Below, one piece after another: positions 36,351 to 44,694 of a stretch of DNA of 64,000 nucleotides (its first letter is position 1; each line of letters opens with the position of its first letter). Both the position numbers and the translations under genes were made by a program. A model generated the notes under the pieces. That model worked only from the letters and a program-made list of their open reading frames with translations. It was not told the DNA's origin and ran no database searches. Origin of the DNA: UBA4802 sp964509195 (lineage in GTDB: Bacteria > Spirochaetota > UBA4802 > UB4802). Location: assembly GCA_964509195.1 (NCBI GenBank), contig CAZDWJ010000014.1:1-64000 (forward strand), in the 5' to 3' direction.

Positions 36351-38048
36351 ATGAAAAATTATAAAAAATTTGTTCTGCTATCACTCATTGTCATACTGGT
36401 GATTACCATTATTGTACTTTTCACTGGTGGATATAAAGAAAAAGAAAATGAGACCACCATATTGTTGTATAATGGGACCATCATAACTGTTGATACTACT
36501 ACTCCTAACCCTGAAGCAATTTTAATAAAGGGAAGTAGAATCTATTTTACCGGCACATTGCAGGATACACTTACATTAACCGATGTTAATACAATAAAAA
36601 TTAATCTTAAAGGCCGTACTCTAATTCCTGGTTTTAACGATAACCATACCCATACATTAGCTGCAGGTTCATTCTATTCTGAAGCAATACTATGGAACAA
36701 AACCTGCGAAGAGATAGCAGCCATTATAGCAGAGGAAGCAAAAACAAAAAAACCAGGTGAACTTATATCAGGAAATTCCTGGGATTATACTACTTGTCAA
36801 AAACCACATAAATCAATTCTTGATAAAGCTGCACCCAACAATCCAGTTTTTTTAACACAGTATTCAGGCCATGCCGCATGGGTAAATTCACGTATGCTTG
36901 AAGATATGGGAATTGATAAAAACACCCCAGACCCTAAAGGTGGGCAGATTGTCCGCGATGCTAACGGGGAACCAACAGGGATACTGCGCGATACTGCAAT
37001 GGGCACATCTGAATACGGTAAGTTCATTACACAGATACTATCGCCACGCATACATAAAAAGTTAATAAATAAGGCTCTGACCCTTTACAGGGAAGCAGGT
37101 ATTACATCGGTGCAGGATAACACCTGGGAGCCTTTTACCGTTAGGTTATTAAAAAAATACCGTGATTTACAAGAACTATCGACCAGATTTACGTGCTGGC
37201 CTATGGGTAATTCACCCCTTTACTATGCGTTCAACTGGTTTGCATCGTTTGACAAAAACGATTACTGGGTAAGGAAAGGATTGGTGAAATATTATGCCGA
37301 TGGTGCATTTTCAACGCGGACAGCATGGCTTTCACAGGAGTATACCGATGAACCCGGCAATTTTGGCTCGCCGCGGTATACAACTCAGGAACTTGAAAAA
37401 ATTGTTATGGAAGCTGCTAAAGCAAAACAACAGATTACCTTCCATGCCATTGGTGACAAAGCAGTTACCGAAGTACTCAATGCGGTTGAAAAAGCACAAG
37501 CTGTATATCCATGGACAAATGCCCTGCGCTTCAGGTTGGAACATATTCAGATAATTAACCCTGCCGATATTCAGCGTATGAAAAAACTAGGTATTATTGC
37601 GTGCGTTCAACCGTTCACCCTATGTAATCCAAAAAAAGATGAGACACTGCTTGGGAAAGCACGGGCAAAACAAGCATATATGTTTTATTCAATCTACAAA
37701 GCAGGTGTTCCAATGGCCTTTGGTTCAGATATCCCTGCCGAAGTTGACTATCAGCCGCTTTTAGGCATTTACTATGCGGTAACCCGTAAAAGCAAAGATG
37801 GTACAATGGGACCACTAAACAAAGACGAATGCTTTACTCCCTACGAGGCACTGTATTGCTACACAATGGGCTCAGCATACGCTGAATTTATGGAAAACGA
37901 AAAAGGCTCTATCACTAAAGGGAAATTAGCTGATATGGTAGTTCTTTCGGATAATCTATTAAAAGTGCCCGTACACACTATCAAAGATATTAAAGTATTG
38001 ATGACAGTAACCGGAGGAAGGATAGTGTATAAATATAATGATTTTTAA
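36351..38048 (+). CDS. Exported YtcJ-like amidohydrolase
   Basis: This 565-residue metal-dependent hydrolase (amidohydrolase 3 / YtcJ type) has an N-terminal hydrophobic signal or anchor (about residues 8-27). Family features: LIPGFNDNHTHTLAAG with the metal-binding His-x-His, ITFHAIGDKAVTEVLNAVEKA, RLEHIQIINPADIQRMK, MAFGSDIPAEVDYQPLLGIYYAVTRK, and a C-terminal GSITKGKLADMVVLSDN. The substrate is unknown; relatives hydrolyse formamides and other amides. GGGGG lies before the ATG at 36351, which I prefer to the frame's 36252 because the signal peptide then begins at Met. Confidence 0.85.
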   Translation: MKNYKKFVLLSLIVILVITIIVLFTGGYKEKENETTILLYNGTIITVDTTTPNPEAILIKGSRIYFTGTLQDTLTLTDVNTIKINLKGRTLIPGFNDNHTHTLAAGSFYSEAILWNKTCEEIAAIIAEEAKTKKPGELISGNSWDYTTCQKPHKSILDKAAPNNPVFLTQYSGHAAWVNSRMLEDMGIDKNTPDPKGGQIVRDANGEPTGILRDTAMGTSEYGKFITQILSPRIHKKLINKALTLYREAGITSVQDNTWEPFTVRLLKKYRDLQELSTRFTCWPMGNSPLYYAFNWFASFDKNDYWVRKGLVKYYADGAFSTRTAWLSQEYTDEPGNFGSPRYTTQELEKIVMEAAKAKQQITFHAIGDKAVTEVLNAVEKAQAVYPWTNALRFRLEHIQIINPADIQRMKKLGIIACVQPFTLCNPKKDETLLGKARAKQAYMFYSIYKAGVPMAFGSDIPAEVDYQPLLGIYYAVTRKSKDGTMGPLNKDECFTPYEALYCYTMGSAYAEFMENEKGSITKGKLADMVVLSDNLLKVPVHTIKDIKVLMTVTGGRIVYKYNDF

Positions 38049-38058
38049 AGAGTACGCA

Positions 38059-38083
38059 AGAGGGGTTTTATCAAAACCCCTCT
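38059..38083. terminator. Bidirectional intrinsic terminator (cassette C)
   Basis: AGAGGGGTTTT-ATC-AAAACCCCTCT: a perfect 11-bp stem with T-tracts. It closes both the amidohydrolase gene (plus) and the distal flgE-end relic (minus). Confidence 0.85.
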
Positions 38084-38257
38084 CAGTTCTTTTATCGTTT
38101 AAGATTTATTAACTCCTGAAGCATCTGAATCTAAAAATGGGGTTTTGAAAAAACCCATTCACCTTAATCTACGTTATCGCTTCAGGTTAATTAACTCCTG
38201 AAAGCATCTGAATCTAAAAATGGGGTTTTGAAAAAACCCCATTCACCTTAATCTACG
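38084..38257 (-). repeat. Two extra copies of the flgE 3' end plus terminator
   Basis: Behind the real flgE end (cassette A, stop at 38258) are two further cassettes, spaced 84 and 82 bp, each encoding the flgE C-terminus QMLQELINLKR and a stop, then a terminator hairpin. Cassette B (stop 38174, terminator around 38135-38159) is almost identical to A, with one inserted T and a damaged terminator. Cassette C (38092-38127) encodes the same peptide but differs from A at four codon third positions only (ATT/ATA, AAC/AAT, CTG/CTT, AAG/AAA) and has a different terminator. B and C have no start of their own. They are relics or a duplication hotspot. Confidence 0.85.
38219..38243 (-). terminator. Intrinsic terminator of flgE (cassette A)
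   Basis: AATGGGGTTTT-GAA-AAAACCCCATT forms an 11-bp stem followed on the minus strand by a T-run (TTTTTAG), 15 nt after the flgE stop. Confidence 0.85.
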
Positions 38258-39628
38258 TTATCGCTTCAGGTTAATTAACTCCTGAAGCATCTGATCAGAC
38301 GTTGTGATGGTTCGCGAATTTGCCTGGAAACCTCTCTGTGTAATGATCATATCAGTAAACTGCTCTGACAGATCTACATTTGACATTTCAAGTGTGCCGG
38401 CAACAATCTTTCCTCTACCCGTTTCGCCTGCCGGACCTATTAACGGTAGTCCTGAGTTATTGGATACCTCAAACATATTGTCACCCGCTGCTATTAATCC
38501 TTGAGGATTGGTAAACACCGCAGTTGCTACCTGCCCCACCATCTGCTTGGTGCCATTGGAATATACAGCGGTGATTATACCTGAGTTATCGATAGTAAAG
38601 GATTCCATATATCCCATAGCATAGCCATCCTGTTCCACAGCCTTTGTAGTTGATGGCGATGAAAACTGTGTTATTCCCTCAACAAGCCCTGAACTACCAA
38701 AATCAAGCCGTATGTTGCGCAGCGTTGGGTCACCTGCCACACGATAGCTCAAATTTACCTCAAGTTTGCCCTGATTAATCTCATCCGGGCTGTTAACATC
38801 TGCTACTGATACAATACGACCTTCCGGAGAGAATTTAAGCACTACACGCGTTGACCCGTTTATATTGTTAGGCTGGTTACCACCATTGGGCACGTCAAGT
38901 GTTACCAGTTCCGTATCGGTAATAGCTGCAGAAGCAGTCCACTCGTTCACACCACTCTTCCAGAAAGTAAGCGTCAGCCTATGGGGATTACCCAATTTAT
39001 CATAGATATCAATATTGGTAGTCACACCAGCAGATGTTCGCATTATAGCATTGGCATCATTGGGAACTACAGGTAGCTTTGAATCTAAATTACATTTATA
39101 CTTTACATAATTGGTTTCCTTTGCAGGCACTTTTCCATAAATTGGCACAATAATATCTTCAACAGTACCGGATGTATTAATAACCTTTTCACCCGCAGCG
39201 TTTGTAGTAGCCATCCATCCCTGTACTTTAAGGCCATTTGCAGGATTTACCAGTGTACCATCCTTATCCAGTGCAAATGTCCCTGCACGAGTATACAGGT
39301 GCTTCTGCCCATCTGCAACAATAAAGAATCCATCACCGGATATTGCCATATCAGTGTTTACACCGGTAGTCTGCAGGCTACCCTGTGTAAAAATCTTGTC
39401 AATGGCTGCAATATTCATCCCAAGGCCAACCTGCCGTGGATTTATCCCACCACGGTTTTCTTCAGGCTTTGCAGCACCAGAAATAGTCTGCGACAACATA
39501 TCCTGAAAAGTAACTCTGCTGTACTTAAATCCATAGGTATTGACATTGGAAATATTGTTGCCTATGACATCCATCCGTGTCTGATGGTTTTTAAGTCCTG
39601 AAACACCTGCAAAAAGTGATCGCATCAT
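38258..39628 (-). CDS. flgE: Flagellar hook protein FlgE
   Basis: The 456-residue hook subunit starts with the axial-protein N-terminus MRSLFAGVSGLKNHQTRMDVIGNNISNVNT. It contains the hook signature around AISGDGFFIV and ends with the coiled C-terminus GTLEMSNVDLSEQFTDMI plus RGFQANSRTITTSDQMLQE. Spirochaete hooks are covalently cross-linked by lysinoalanine between a Lys and a Cys 13 residues apart (K165/C178 in Treponema denticola); here Lys166 and Cys179 are in the same spacing in YGKVPAKETNYVKYKC. It is the last gene of fliK-flgD-flgE, 20 nt behind flgD. Other flagellar genes usually found downstream are absent. Confidence 0.97.
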   Translation of the reverse strand: MMRSLFAGVSGLKNHQTRMDVIGNNISNVNTYGFKYSRVTFQDMLSQTISGAAKPEENRGGINPRQVGLGMNIAAIDKIFTQGSLQTTGVNTDMAISGDGFFIVADGQKHLYTRAGTFALDKDGTLVNPANGLKVQGWMATTNAAGEKVINTSGTVEDIIVPIYGKVPAKETNYVKYKCNLDSKLPVVPNDANAIMRTSAGVTTNIDIYDKLGNPHRLTLTFWKSGVNEWTASAAITDTELVTLDVPNGGNQPNNINGSTRVVLKFSPEGRIVSVADVNSPDEINQGKLEVNLSYRVAGDPTLRNIRLDFGSSGLVEGITQFSSPSTTKAVEQDGYAMGYMESFTIDNSGIITAVYSNGTKQMVGQVATAVFTNPQGLIAAGDNMFEVSNNSGLPLIGPAGETGRGKIVAGTLEMSNVDLSEQFTDMIITQRGFQANSRTITTSDQMLQELINLKR

Positions 39629-39648
39629 ATCGCAAAACTCCTGTTAAT

Positions 39649-40272
39649 CTAATTTCTCACTGGTTCTATATGTGATGAACTGCCTTTGCTAAAAGCTTCG
39701 TTCATTGAATACGAATTAATTGCATTTACTTGATTGTCCTGTAGTTTATTTTCTTTTACTTGGGGCGCTACTTTTGTTTCCATATTTGTAGTAATTGGAT
39801 TGTTTTGTTCTGGGCGATAGTTACTGGGCAAATACACCGCATGTATATCATTAAGCGACACCTCATTCCCACCAACAATCACTTTGATCCCATCCTGACG
39901 ATACACCACACCACTGACAAGCCCCCGTACAATCTGCTGGCTTGCAAAATCAACCGCTTCTACCTCTTTGCCTATAAGCGAAAACGCCTCACCTGACTGC
40001 GAACGCAAGATTAACCGCTCAATTGACTGATTCATGTTGCTCATCTGCTCAAGTGACGAAAACTGTGCCATCTGGCTTATAAACTCGCGATCGTTCATAG
40101 GCTGTGTGGGGTCCTGATGCCGCAGTTCTGCCACAAGGAGTTTAAGGAAAGAATCTTTATCAAGCTCTGAGGGCAATTTACCCTTTTTGGCTTTAAGCTT
40201 GGCATTTACCTCATTTGCCTGAAATTGGGCCTTTGCTACATCTTCACCTGACATTCGAAGTGCATCTGGCAT
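39649..40272 (-). CDS. flgD: Flagellar hook-capping protein FlgD
   Basis: The 207-residue scaffold guides hook assembly and is removed on completion. The family signature is FLKLLVAELRHQDPTQPMND followed by FISQMAQFSSLEQMSNMNQS, at about residues 42-86. The rest is a beta-rich domain with LIGKEVEAVDF and an Asn/Gln-rich tail. AAGGAGAAAAC precedes the start. Middle gene of the fliK-flgD-flgE operon, 10 nt from fliK. Confidence 0.96.
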   Translation of the reverse strand: MPDALRMSGEDVAKAQFQANEVNAKLKAKKGKLPSELDKDSFLKLLVAELRHQDPTQPMNDREFISQMAQFSSLEQMSNMNQSIERLILRSQSGEAFSLIGKEVEAVDFASQQIVRGLVSGVVYRQDGIKVIVGGNEVSLNDIHAVYLPSNYRPEQNNPITTNMETKVAPQVKENKLQDNQVNAINSYSMNEAFSKGSSSHIEPVRN

Positions 40273-40282
40273 TGTTTTCTCC

Positions 40283-41623
40283 TTATATTATAACGTCCAA
40301 TACTCCGTCATGATACATATATCGGTTATTTGCTTGTTCATATTCAGTATTTTCAGCATTTTGCAGGGTTACCGCTTTCATTTCGGTATAATCACGCTGA
40401 CGCTGTTCTTTTACATTCACCTCAAAATCCCCCACCTGCACCCCATTTTGCTCAAGTTCCCATTTTATAGAATCCAGTTGCTGTAAAAGCAGCTCTTTTG
40501 CTTCCTGGCTTTCAACAACAAAACGTCCGCTTAAAACGCCCTGTTCCAACCCTAAATTAACAGAAAGCTTACCTAAACTCTCAGGGTAAAGTTTTAGTGA
40601 AAGGTGTGTTTTTTCACCTTCCTGCATAATTTTTGCTTTCTGCAAAAGCTGCATCAATTCATCACTAGCCACAGGTTTTGCCTGAGTAACACCTGCAGGT
40701 TGATTCTGCTGCTTACTATTCACCTGAATAAATGAATCATTGCGATCGTTTGTCTGTGAAACTTTTCTATCTGATTTAGGTGTTTCTTCCAGTTTCCCTT
40801 TTTGTTTTACTGCATCAACAATGGATGTTTCAATGGTTTGCACTGTTTTGCGGCTTTTGTCAGCTGCCTTTATTACATTATCATTATCAGTTTTTCGTAC
40901 TTCCCTTTTATTTTTATTATCCGATAGCTCATTATGATGAACCACATGCTGCATTACCAGTGCACTGTTAAAATCTTTCTTTCCACTATTCTGCAAAGCA
41001 GTCAGGTTTGCGATGAGCTGTTTTACATCATTCTTTTTTGCATCCTTTGTATGTGTGTTGCCATCAATTAGTTTTTGCAATTGATTAATAACATCCTTAA
41101 TACTTTCCTTCCCCACTTTATTGGTAATACTATTAGTCACAGTTACTTGTTCAGGGACTGAGTTTGCTACAGTTGGAAAATTACGTACATGTACATCCCT
41201 TTTATATACACTCTGCTTAGGAGTGTTTTTATCAGTAACTATCGCCCTTGCAGTATTGGCATAAAGTAATGAAGGTGCAATCGATTGCATAGCTTCAAGC
41301 TTTTGCACCATGCCATCATCTTTTTGAAAATTTCGCCTGTCAGTAATTTTCCTGTCAAAAGCTGTTGCAACATCCTGCAATGTATCAGTATTATCTTCTT
41401 TACTATTTTTATAATTTTTATTATCTATTACCTTTGTAGTATTAGAATTATTATCATTATGAGTTATAGTATTGCTGTCTTTATTTGACATATATGTGGA
41501 TTCAGTTTTATTCTGAACGGTTTCCTGTAATATTGCTATAAACGAAATCGCAGGTTCACTTATCTTGTTAGTTTGATGATTATGCGTCTTATAATCAAAA
41601 TCTAGAATAACAGGTTTTACCAT
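40283..41623 (-). CDS. fliK: Flagellar hook-length control protein FliK
   Basis: The 446-residue protein has the typical FliK layout: a long, low-complexity hydrophilic N-terminal two-thirds (Asn, Lys, Asp, Thr-rich; about 40-330) that measures hook length, and a folded C-terminal domain (about 345-420). The C-terminal domain contains LSLKLYPESLGKLSVNLGLE and LDSIKWELEQNGVQVGDFEV, the hook-length control signature. It switches export from hook to filament subunits. First gene of the operon, start near the unusually gene-poor spacer that separates it from kamA. Confidence 0.9.
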   Translation of the reverse strand: MVKPVILDFDYKTHNHQTNKISEPAISFIAILQETVQNKTESTYMSNKDSNTITHNDNNSNTTKVIDNKNYKNSKEDNTDTLQDVATAFDRKITDRRNFQKDDGMVQKLEAMQSIAPSLLYANTARAIVTDKNTPKQSVYKRDVHVRNFPTVANSVPEQVTVTNSITNKVGKESIKDVINQLQKLIDGNTHTKDAKKNDVKQLIANLTALQNSGKKDFNSALVMQHVVHHNELSDNKNKREVRKTDNDNVIKAADKSRKTVQTIETSIVDAVKQKGKLEETPKSDRKVSQTNDRNDSFIQVNSKQQNQPAGVTQAKPVASDELMQLLQKAKIMQEGEKTHLSLKLYPESLGKLSVNLGLEQGVLSGRFVVESQEAKELLLQQLDSIKWELEQNGVQVGDFEVNVKEQRQRDYTEMKAVTLQNAENTEYEQANNRYMYHDGVLDVII

Positions 41624-41864
41624 GTTTATACCCTGTAATAAGATGAAGTCTTACCATTAATATCGAATCACCTGTAATGAATTAATTTTGATTTTTTATT
41701 GATAGAATCATCCTTCGGGGTATAAACGCATGAATTATGTCATATACGATGAGATTTTTCCTTGATAATTTATTATTTCATCGCGAATTGTTGGTTTATA
41801 GTACACAAATCACAAGCTGGAATAAATAAAAATATAAAAATTTTTATATAAATATAAAAATTTT

Positions 41865-41893
41865 TTGTTGCGCTATTATGTATGTGATATATA
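41865..41893 (+). promoter_or_regulatory. Promoter of the candidate small RNA
   Basis: TTGTTG, a 17-nt spacer and TATATA predict transcription from about 41900 on the plus strand, towards the hairpin-rich stretch and terminator below. Confidence 0.55.
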
Positions 41894-41899
41894 GATTAC

Positions 41900-42074
41900 T
41901 GTAACTTCTGCGCTATTACCTGCAATGTGTATAGCAGGTGTATAGCGGCGTTATTTGGAATGTAATACTTCCATAATTGCCGATCCTCCATTTTTTATGG
42001 ATCCCAGACTCACGTCCCCAAATGGGAGACCTCTTGGACACTCATCCCTGTCAAAAGCAGGGATGCTTTTTTTT
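41900..42074 (+). ncRNA. Candidate structured small RNA
   Basis: A promoter at 41865-41893 and a strong terminator at 42043-42074 bracket about 175 bases with no open frame of note. The transcript folds readily: CGCTAT-TA-CCTGC pairs with GCAGG-TGT-ATAGCG (41911-41947), TCCAT pairs with ATGGA around a T-loop (41986-42001), and TCCCA pairs with TGGGA nearby (42002-42028). I compared it by eye with 6S, SRP, tmRNA, c-di-GMP, FMN, TPP, glycine, fluoride and guanidine RNAs and saw no match. It could also be the leader of kamA, with the hairpin acting as an attenuator. The rest of the spacer (41624-41864, 42075-42301) shows no gene. Confidence 0.5.
42043..42074 (+). terminator. Intrinsic terminator of the candidate small RNA
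   Basis: CATCCCTG-TCAAAAG-CAGGGATG followed by a T8 run (42067-42074): a textbook terminator on the plus strand, 228 nt before the kamA start. Confidence 0.92.
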
Positions 42075-42301
42075 GTATTTTTTTATTTTTTTTCTTTACA
42101 TGCTTTATATTTTTTTTTAATTGCATTGTAATTTTTAATCGCTATGCCGATTGAAATACTATAAATTTTATATCAGAAAATTGTAATTTTTTTGCGACAT
42201 AATATCGTATTTTTCTTGACAAATTACATTTTTTATATTTGGAAGAAATAGATTAAAGTAAGATACTAAAAATTACTGGATAAAGTGAGGTACACAAATA
42301 A

Positions 42302-43570
42302 ATGGAAGCAATTGAATCACTGCAAAATACAGAAACACAGGAGCCTCCGGATTTTTCCACCTCAAATTCTGATGAGCCTCCCTCGACGTACGATTCACTC
42401 TCAAATGTGATAACAATTCTTCCTTCAAGGAATGTTGTCCATAAACCCACAACAACAAGTAAAACAAGGATTTTCAGAAAACTTTTCTATCCTGACATCA
42501 TCGATTCACAATGGAATGACTGGCGCTGGCAGATTGCCAACAGGATTCGTACCTATGAACAGTTATCTTCAATACTTGAATTGACCGTAAGTGAAAAAAA
42601 CGCTTTAGAGAACCACACGCAGTTACCCATGTCAATAACCCCGTATTATGCAAGTATTATTGACCGCACCAATCCCCTTGACCCAATTCGCCGCTGTGTG
42701 GTGCCAACCATACATGAACTACAACACAGCGAAGGGGAATCCGATGACCCTCTTTCAGAAGATGATGACAGCCCTGTTCCAGGACTAGTGCACCGCTATC
42801 CTGACAGAGTTTTATTTTTAGTAACGGATTTTTGCTCAACATACTGCCGCTACTGTACCCGTTCACGTATCGTTGGCCGTTCCAACTGCTCACTACCCAG
42901 TAAAAATTGGGATAACGCCCTGCGATATATTGCCGAACATACTGAAGTTCGTGATGTCCTGATCTCTGGTGGAGATCCTTTAACAATGAATGATTCAATG
43001 ATTGAGTATCTTCTTAACAGGCTAAGAGCAATTCCACACGTTGAGATTATCCGAATTGGCACCAAAGTACCTTCGGTACTCCCACAGCGCATAACCCACT
43101 CACTGGTAAGCGTGCTCAGGAAATACCACCCGCTATGGATAAATATCCATTTTACACATCCTGATGAGATAACACCTGAAACCATGAAGGCATGTAACCG
43201 GCTTGCAAACGCAGGTATTCCACTTGGGAGTCAGACAGTACTTCTTAAAGGGATAAATGACAATGTTGAAACATTGAAAAAATTATACCACCTGCTTCTG
43301 CAATGCAGAGTACGCCCCTATTACCTGTATCAGTGTGATCCAATAATAGGTTCACAGCATTTCCGCACTTCAGTTGCCAAAGGTATTGAAATGATTAAAG
43401 GTCTGAGGGGGCACACAACCGGACTTGCCGTACCTCACTATGTCATAGATGCACCTGGTGGTGGTGGCAAAATTCCACTTTTGCCAGAGTATTACCATGG
43501 TGTGGATGGTAATTCCATTGTTCTTAAAAACTACGAACATAAATATTTCTACTATCCCGAAACAACATGA
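42302..43570 (+). CDS. kamA: Lysine 2,3-aminomutase (KamA family)
   Basis: This 422-residue PLP- and SAM-dependent radical enzyme should convert L-lysine to beta-lysine. The SAM cluster motif is CSTYCRYC (Cys178, 182, 185). The PLP lysine is Lys390 in DAPGGGGKIP. The two aspartates that bind the lysine side chain in the clostridial enzyme are kept as Asp346 (YLYQCDP) and Asp383 (VIDAPGG), which argues for lysine over glutamate as substrate and against an EpmB-type protein. A disordered, acidic N-terminal extension (about 1-50) is unusual. It overlaps the next gene by 4 nt (ATGA). GAGG lies 11 nt before the ATG. A TTGACA is present upstream but without a good -10. Confidence 0.9.
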   Translation: MEAIESLQNTETQEPPDFSTSNSDEPPSTYDSLSNVITILPSRNVVHKPTTTSKTRIFRKLFYPDIIDSQWNDWRWQIANRIRTYEQLSSILELTVSEKNALENHTQLPMSITPYYASIIDRTNPLDPIRRCVVPTIHELQHSEGESDDPLSEDDDSPVPGLVHRYPDRVLFLVTDFCSTYCRYCTRSRIVGRSNCSLPSKNWDNALRYIAEHTEVRDVLISGGDPLTMNDSMIEYLLNRLRAIPHVEIIRIGTKVPSVLPQRITHSLVSVLRKYHPLWINIHFTHPDEITPETMKACNRLANAGIPLGSQTVLLKGINDNVETLKKLYHLLLQCRVRPYYLYQCDPIIGSQHFRTSVAKGIEMIKGLRGHTTGLAVPHYVIDAPGGGGKIPLLPEYYHGVDGNSIVLKNYEHKYFYYPETT

Positions 43571-44613
43571 CCATTAAAACCATGCGTGTTGGTATTACCT
43601 ATGACTTACGAGATGATTACCGGGCACTGGGTTATGATGATGAAGCTATCGCTGAATTTGACAGCATAGAAACTATTAATGCAATAGATACTACTCTTCA
43701 ACAGTTAGGCTTTATTACCGAACGAATAGGGCATATAAAAAATCTCGTTACCTGCCTTGCTAACAATTACCGCTGGGATATCGTATTCAACATAGCAGAA
43801 GGGATGCATGGTATTGCTCGTGAATCACAAATCCCTGCACTGCTGGATGCTTACGCTATCCCCTACACCTTTTCTGATCCTTTGGTGTTGGCACTCACAT
43901 TAAACAAAGCCATGACAAAACAGATAATACGTGACAGCAATATACCAACACCCCCATTTATCCTGATAGCCAATATTGGAGATATAAAACATTGCTCACT
44001 TACATATCCTCTATTTGCAAAACCATACGCAGAAGGAACCGGTAAAGGCATTACTGCTTCTTCGGTTATCCATAATGCTTTTGATCTTGAATCAACATGC
44101 ATGCTATTGCTTCAAAAATATAATCAACCAGTACTGGTTGAAGAATACCTTCCTGGGCGGGAATTTACCGTTGGGATAGTAGGCAGTGGCAATGACGCTA
44201 AAGCTATAGGCGCAATAGAGATAATACTGCGTGAACATGCAGAAGAACATGTATATTCTTACAACAATAAGGAGAAATGTGAGGAGCTTGTAGAATATAA
44301 GCTTGCCAGTGATGCTGCAGCACAAAAAGCAATAGAANNNNNNNNNNAAGTTGCATTGCAATCCTGGAAGGTACTTAGGTGCCGTGATGCAGGCCGCGTT
44401 GATATTAAGTGCGATAGCTCTGGCAATCCACATTTTCTTGAGGTTAACCCCCTTGCAGGACTTCATCCCACACACTCCGACCTGCCAATAATCTGCACAA
44501 AAGTTGGCATATCATATCAGCAACTTATTGCCACCATCATGCATAACGCAATAACCCGTTACAAACTCAGTGATAAAGCTCCGCAAAAATTATCTTCATT
44601 TATAATAAAATAA
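43567..44613 (+). CDS. ATP-grasp ligase of the D-Ala-D-Ala ligase type (1)
   Basis: The 348-residue protein has the Ddl-like fold: NIAEGMHGIARESQIPALLD (about 77-96), LTLNKAMTKQIIRDSNIPTPPF, LVEEYLPGREFTVGIV, and the C-terminal metal site VNPLAGLHPTHSDLP with the Glu/Asn pair (LEVNP). It lacks the specificity loop of true Ddl. A 10-N gap at 44338-44347 falls inside, and the frame is preserved across it, so the real gene is probably intact though its exact length is unknown. It overlaps kamA by 4 nt. Role: ATP-dependent formation of an amide bond between small amino acids. Inference. Confidence 0.85.
   Translation: MTIKTMRVGITYDLRDDYRALGYDDEAIAEFDSIETINAIDTTLQQLGFITERIGHIKNLVTCLANNYRWDIVFNIAEGMHGIARESQIPALLDAYAIPYTFSDPLVLALTLNKAMTKQIIRDSNIPTPPFILIANIGDIKHCSLTYPLFAKPYAEGTGKGITASSVIHNAFDLESTCMLLLQKYNQPVLVEEYLPGREFTVGIVGSGNDAKAIGAIEIILREHAEEHVYSYNNKEKCEELVEYKLASDAAAQKAIEXXXXVALQSWKVLRCRDAGRVDIKCDSSGNPHFLEVNPLAGLHPTHSDLPIICTKVGISYQQLIATIMHNAITRYKLSDKAPQKLSSFIIK
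44338..44347. other. Assembly gap (10 N)
   Basis: Ten Ns inside the first ATP-grasp gene mark a scaffold join of unknown true size. Both flanks read in one frame into the correct family motifs, so no frameshift is implied. The arrangement of kamA and the next two genes across the gap depends on the join being correct. Confidence 0.99.
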
Positions 44614-44694
44614 TTGTTGCACAATTATAATAACATCAAAAATTTGTAATTAGTATATAATTTTTATTAATATCACATAAGTAAAGTTGAAAGA

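Noticed and set aside
41900..42074. Known riboswitch or 6S RNA
   Set aside because: No consensus element of the classes I can recall was found, and the 5' and 3' ends do not form the long closing stem expected of 6S RNA.
42200..42301. Promoter for kamA at the TTGACA near 42219
   Set aside because: No -10 hexamer at 16-18 nt; TATATT falls at about 13 nt, so I did not call it.
42302..43570. EpmB-type (EF-P lysylation) or glutamate 2,3-aminomutase identity for the KamA protein
   Set aside because: The lysine-binding Asp346 and Asp383 are present, the length is closer to clostridial KamA, and no epmA or efp is adjacent.
44338..44347. N-run as a true frameshift or gene break
   Set aside because: The frame is the same on both sides and family motifs continue, so it is a scaffold gap.
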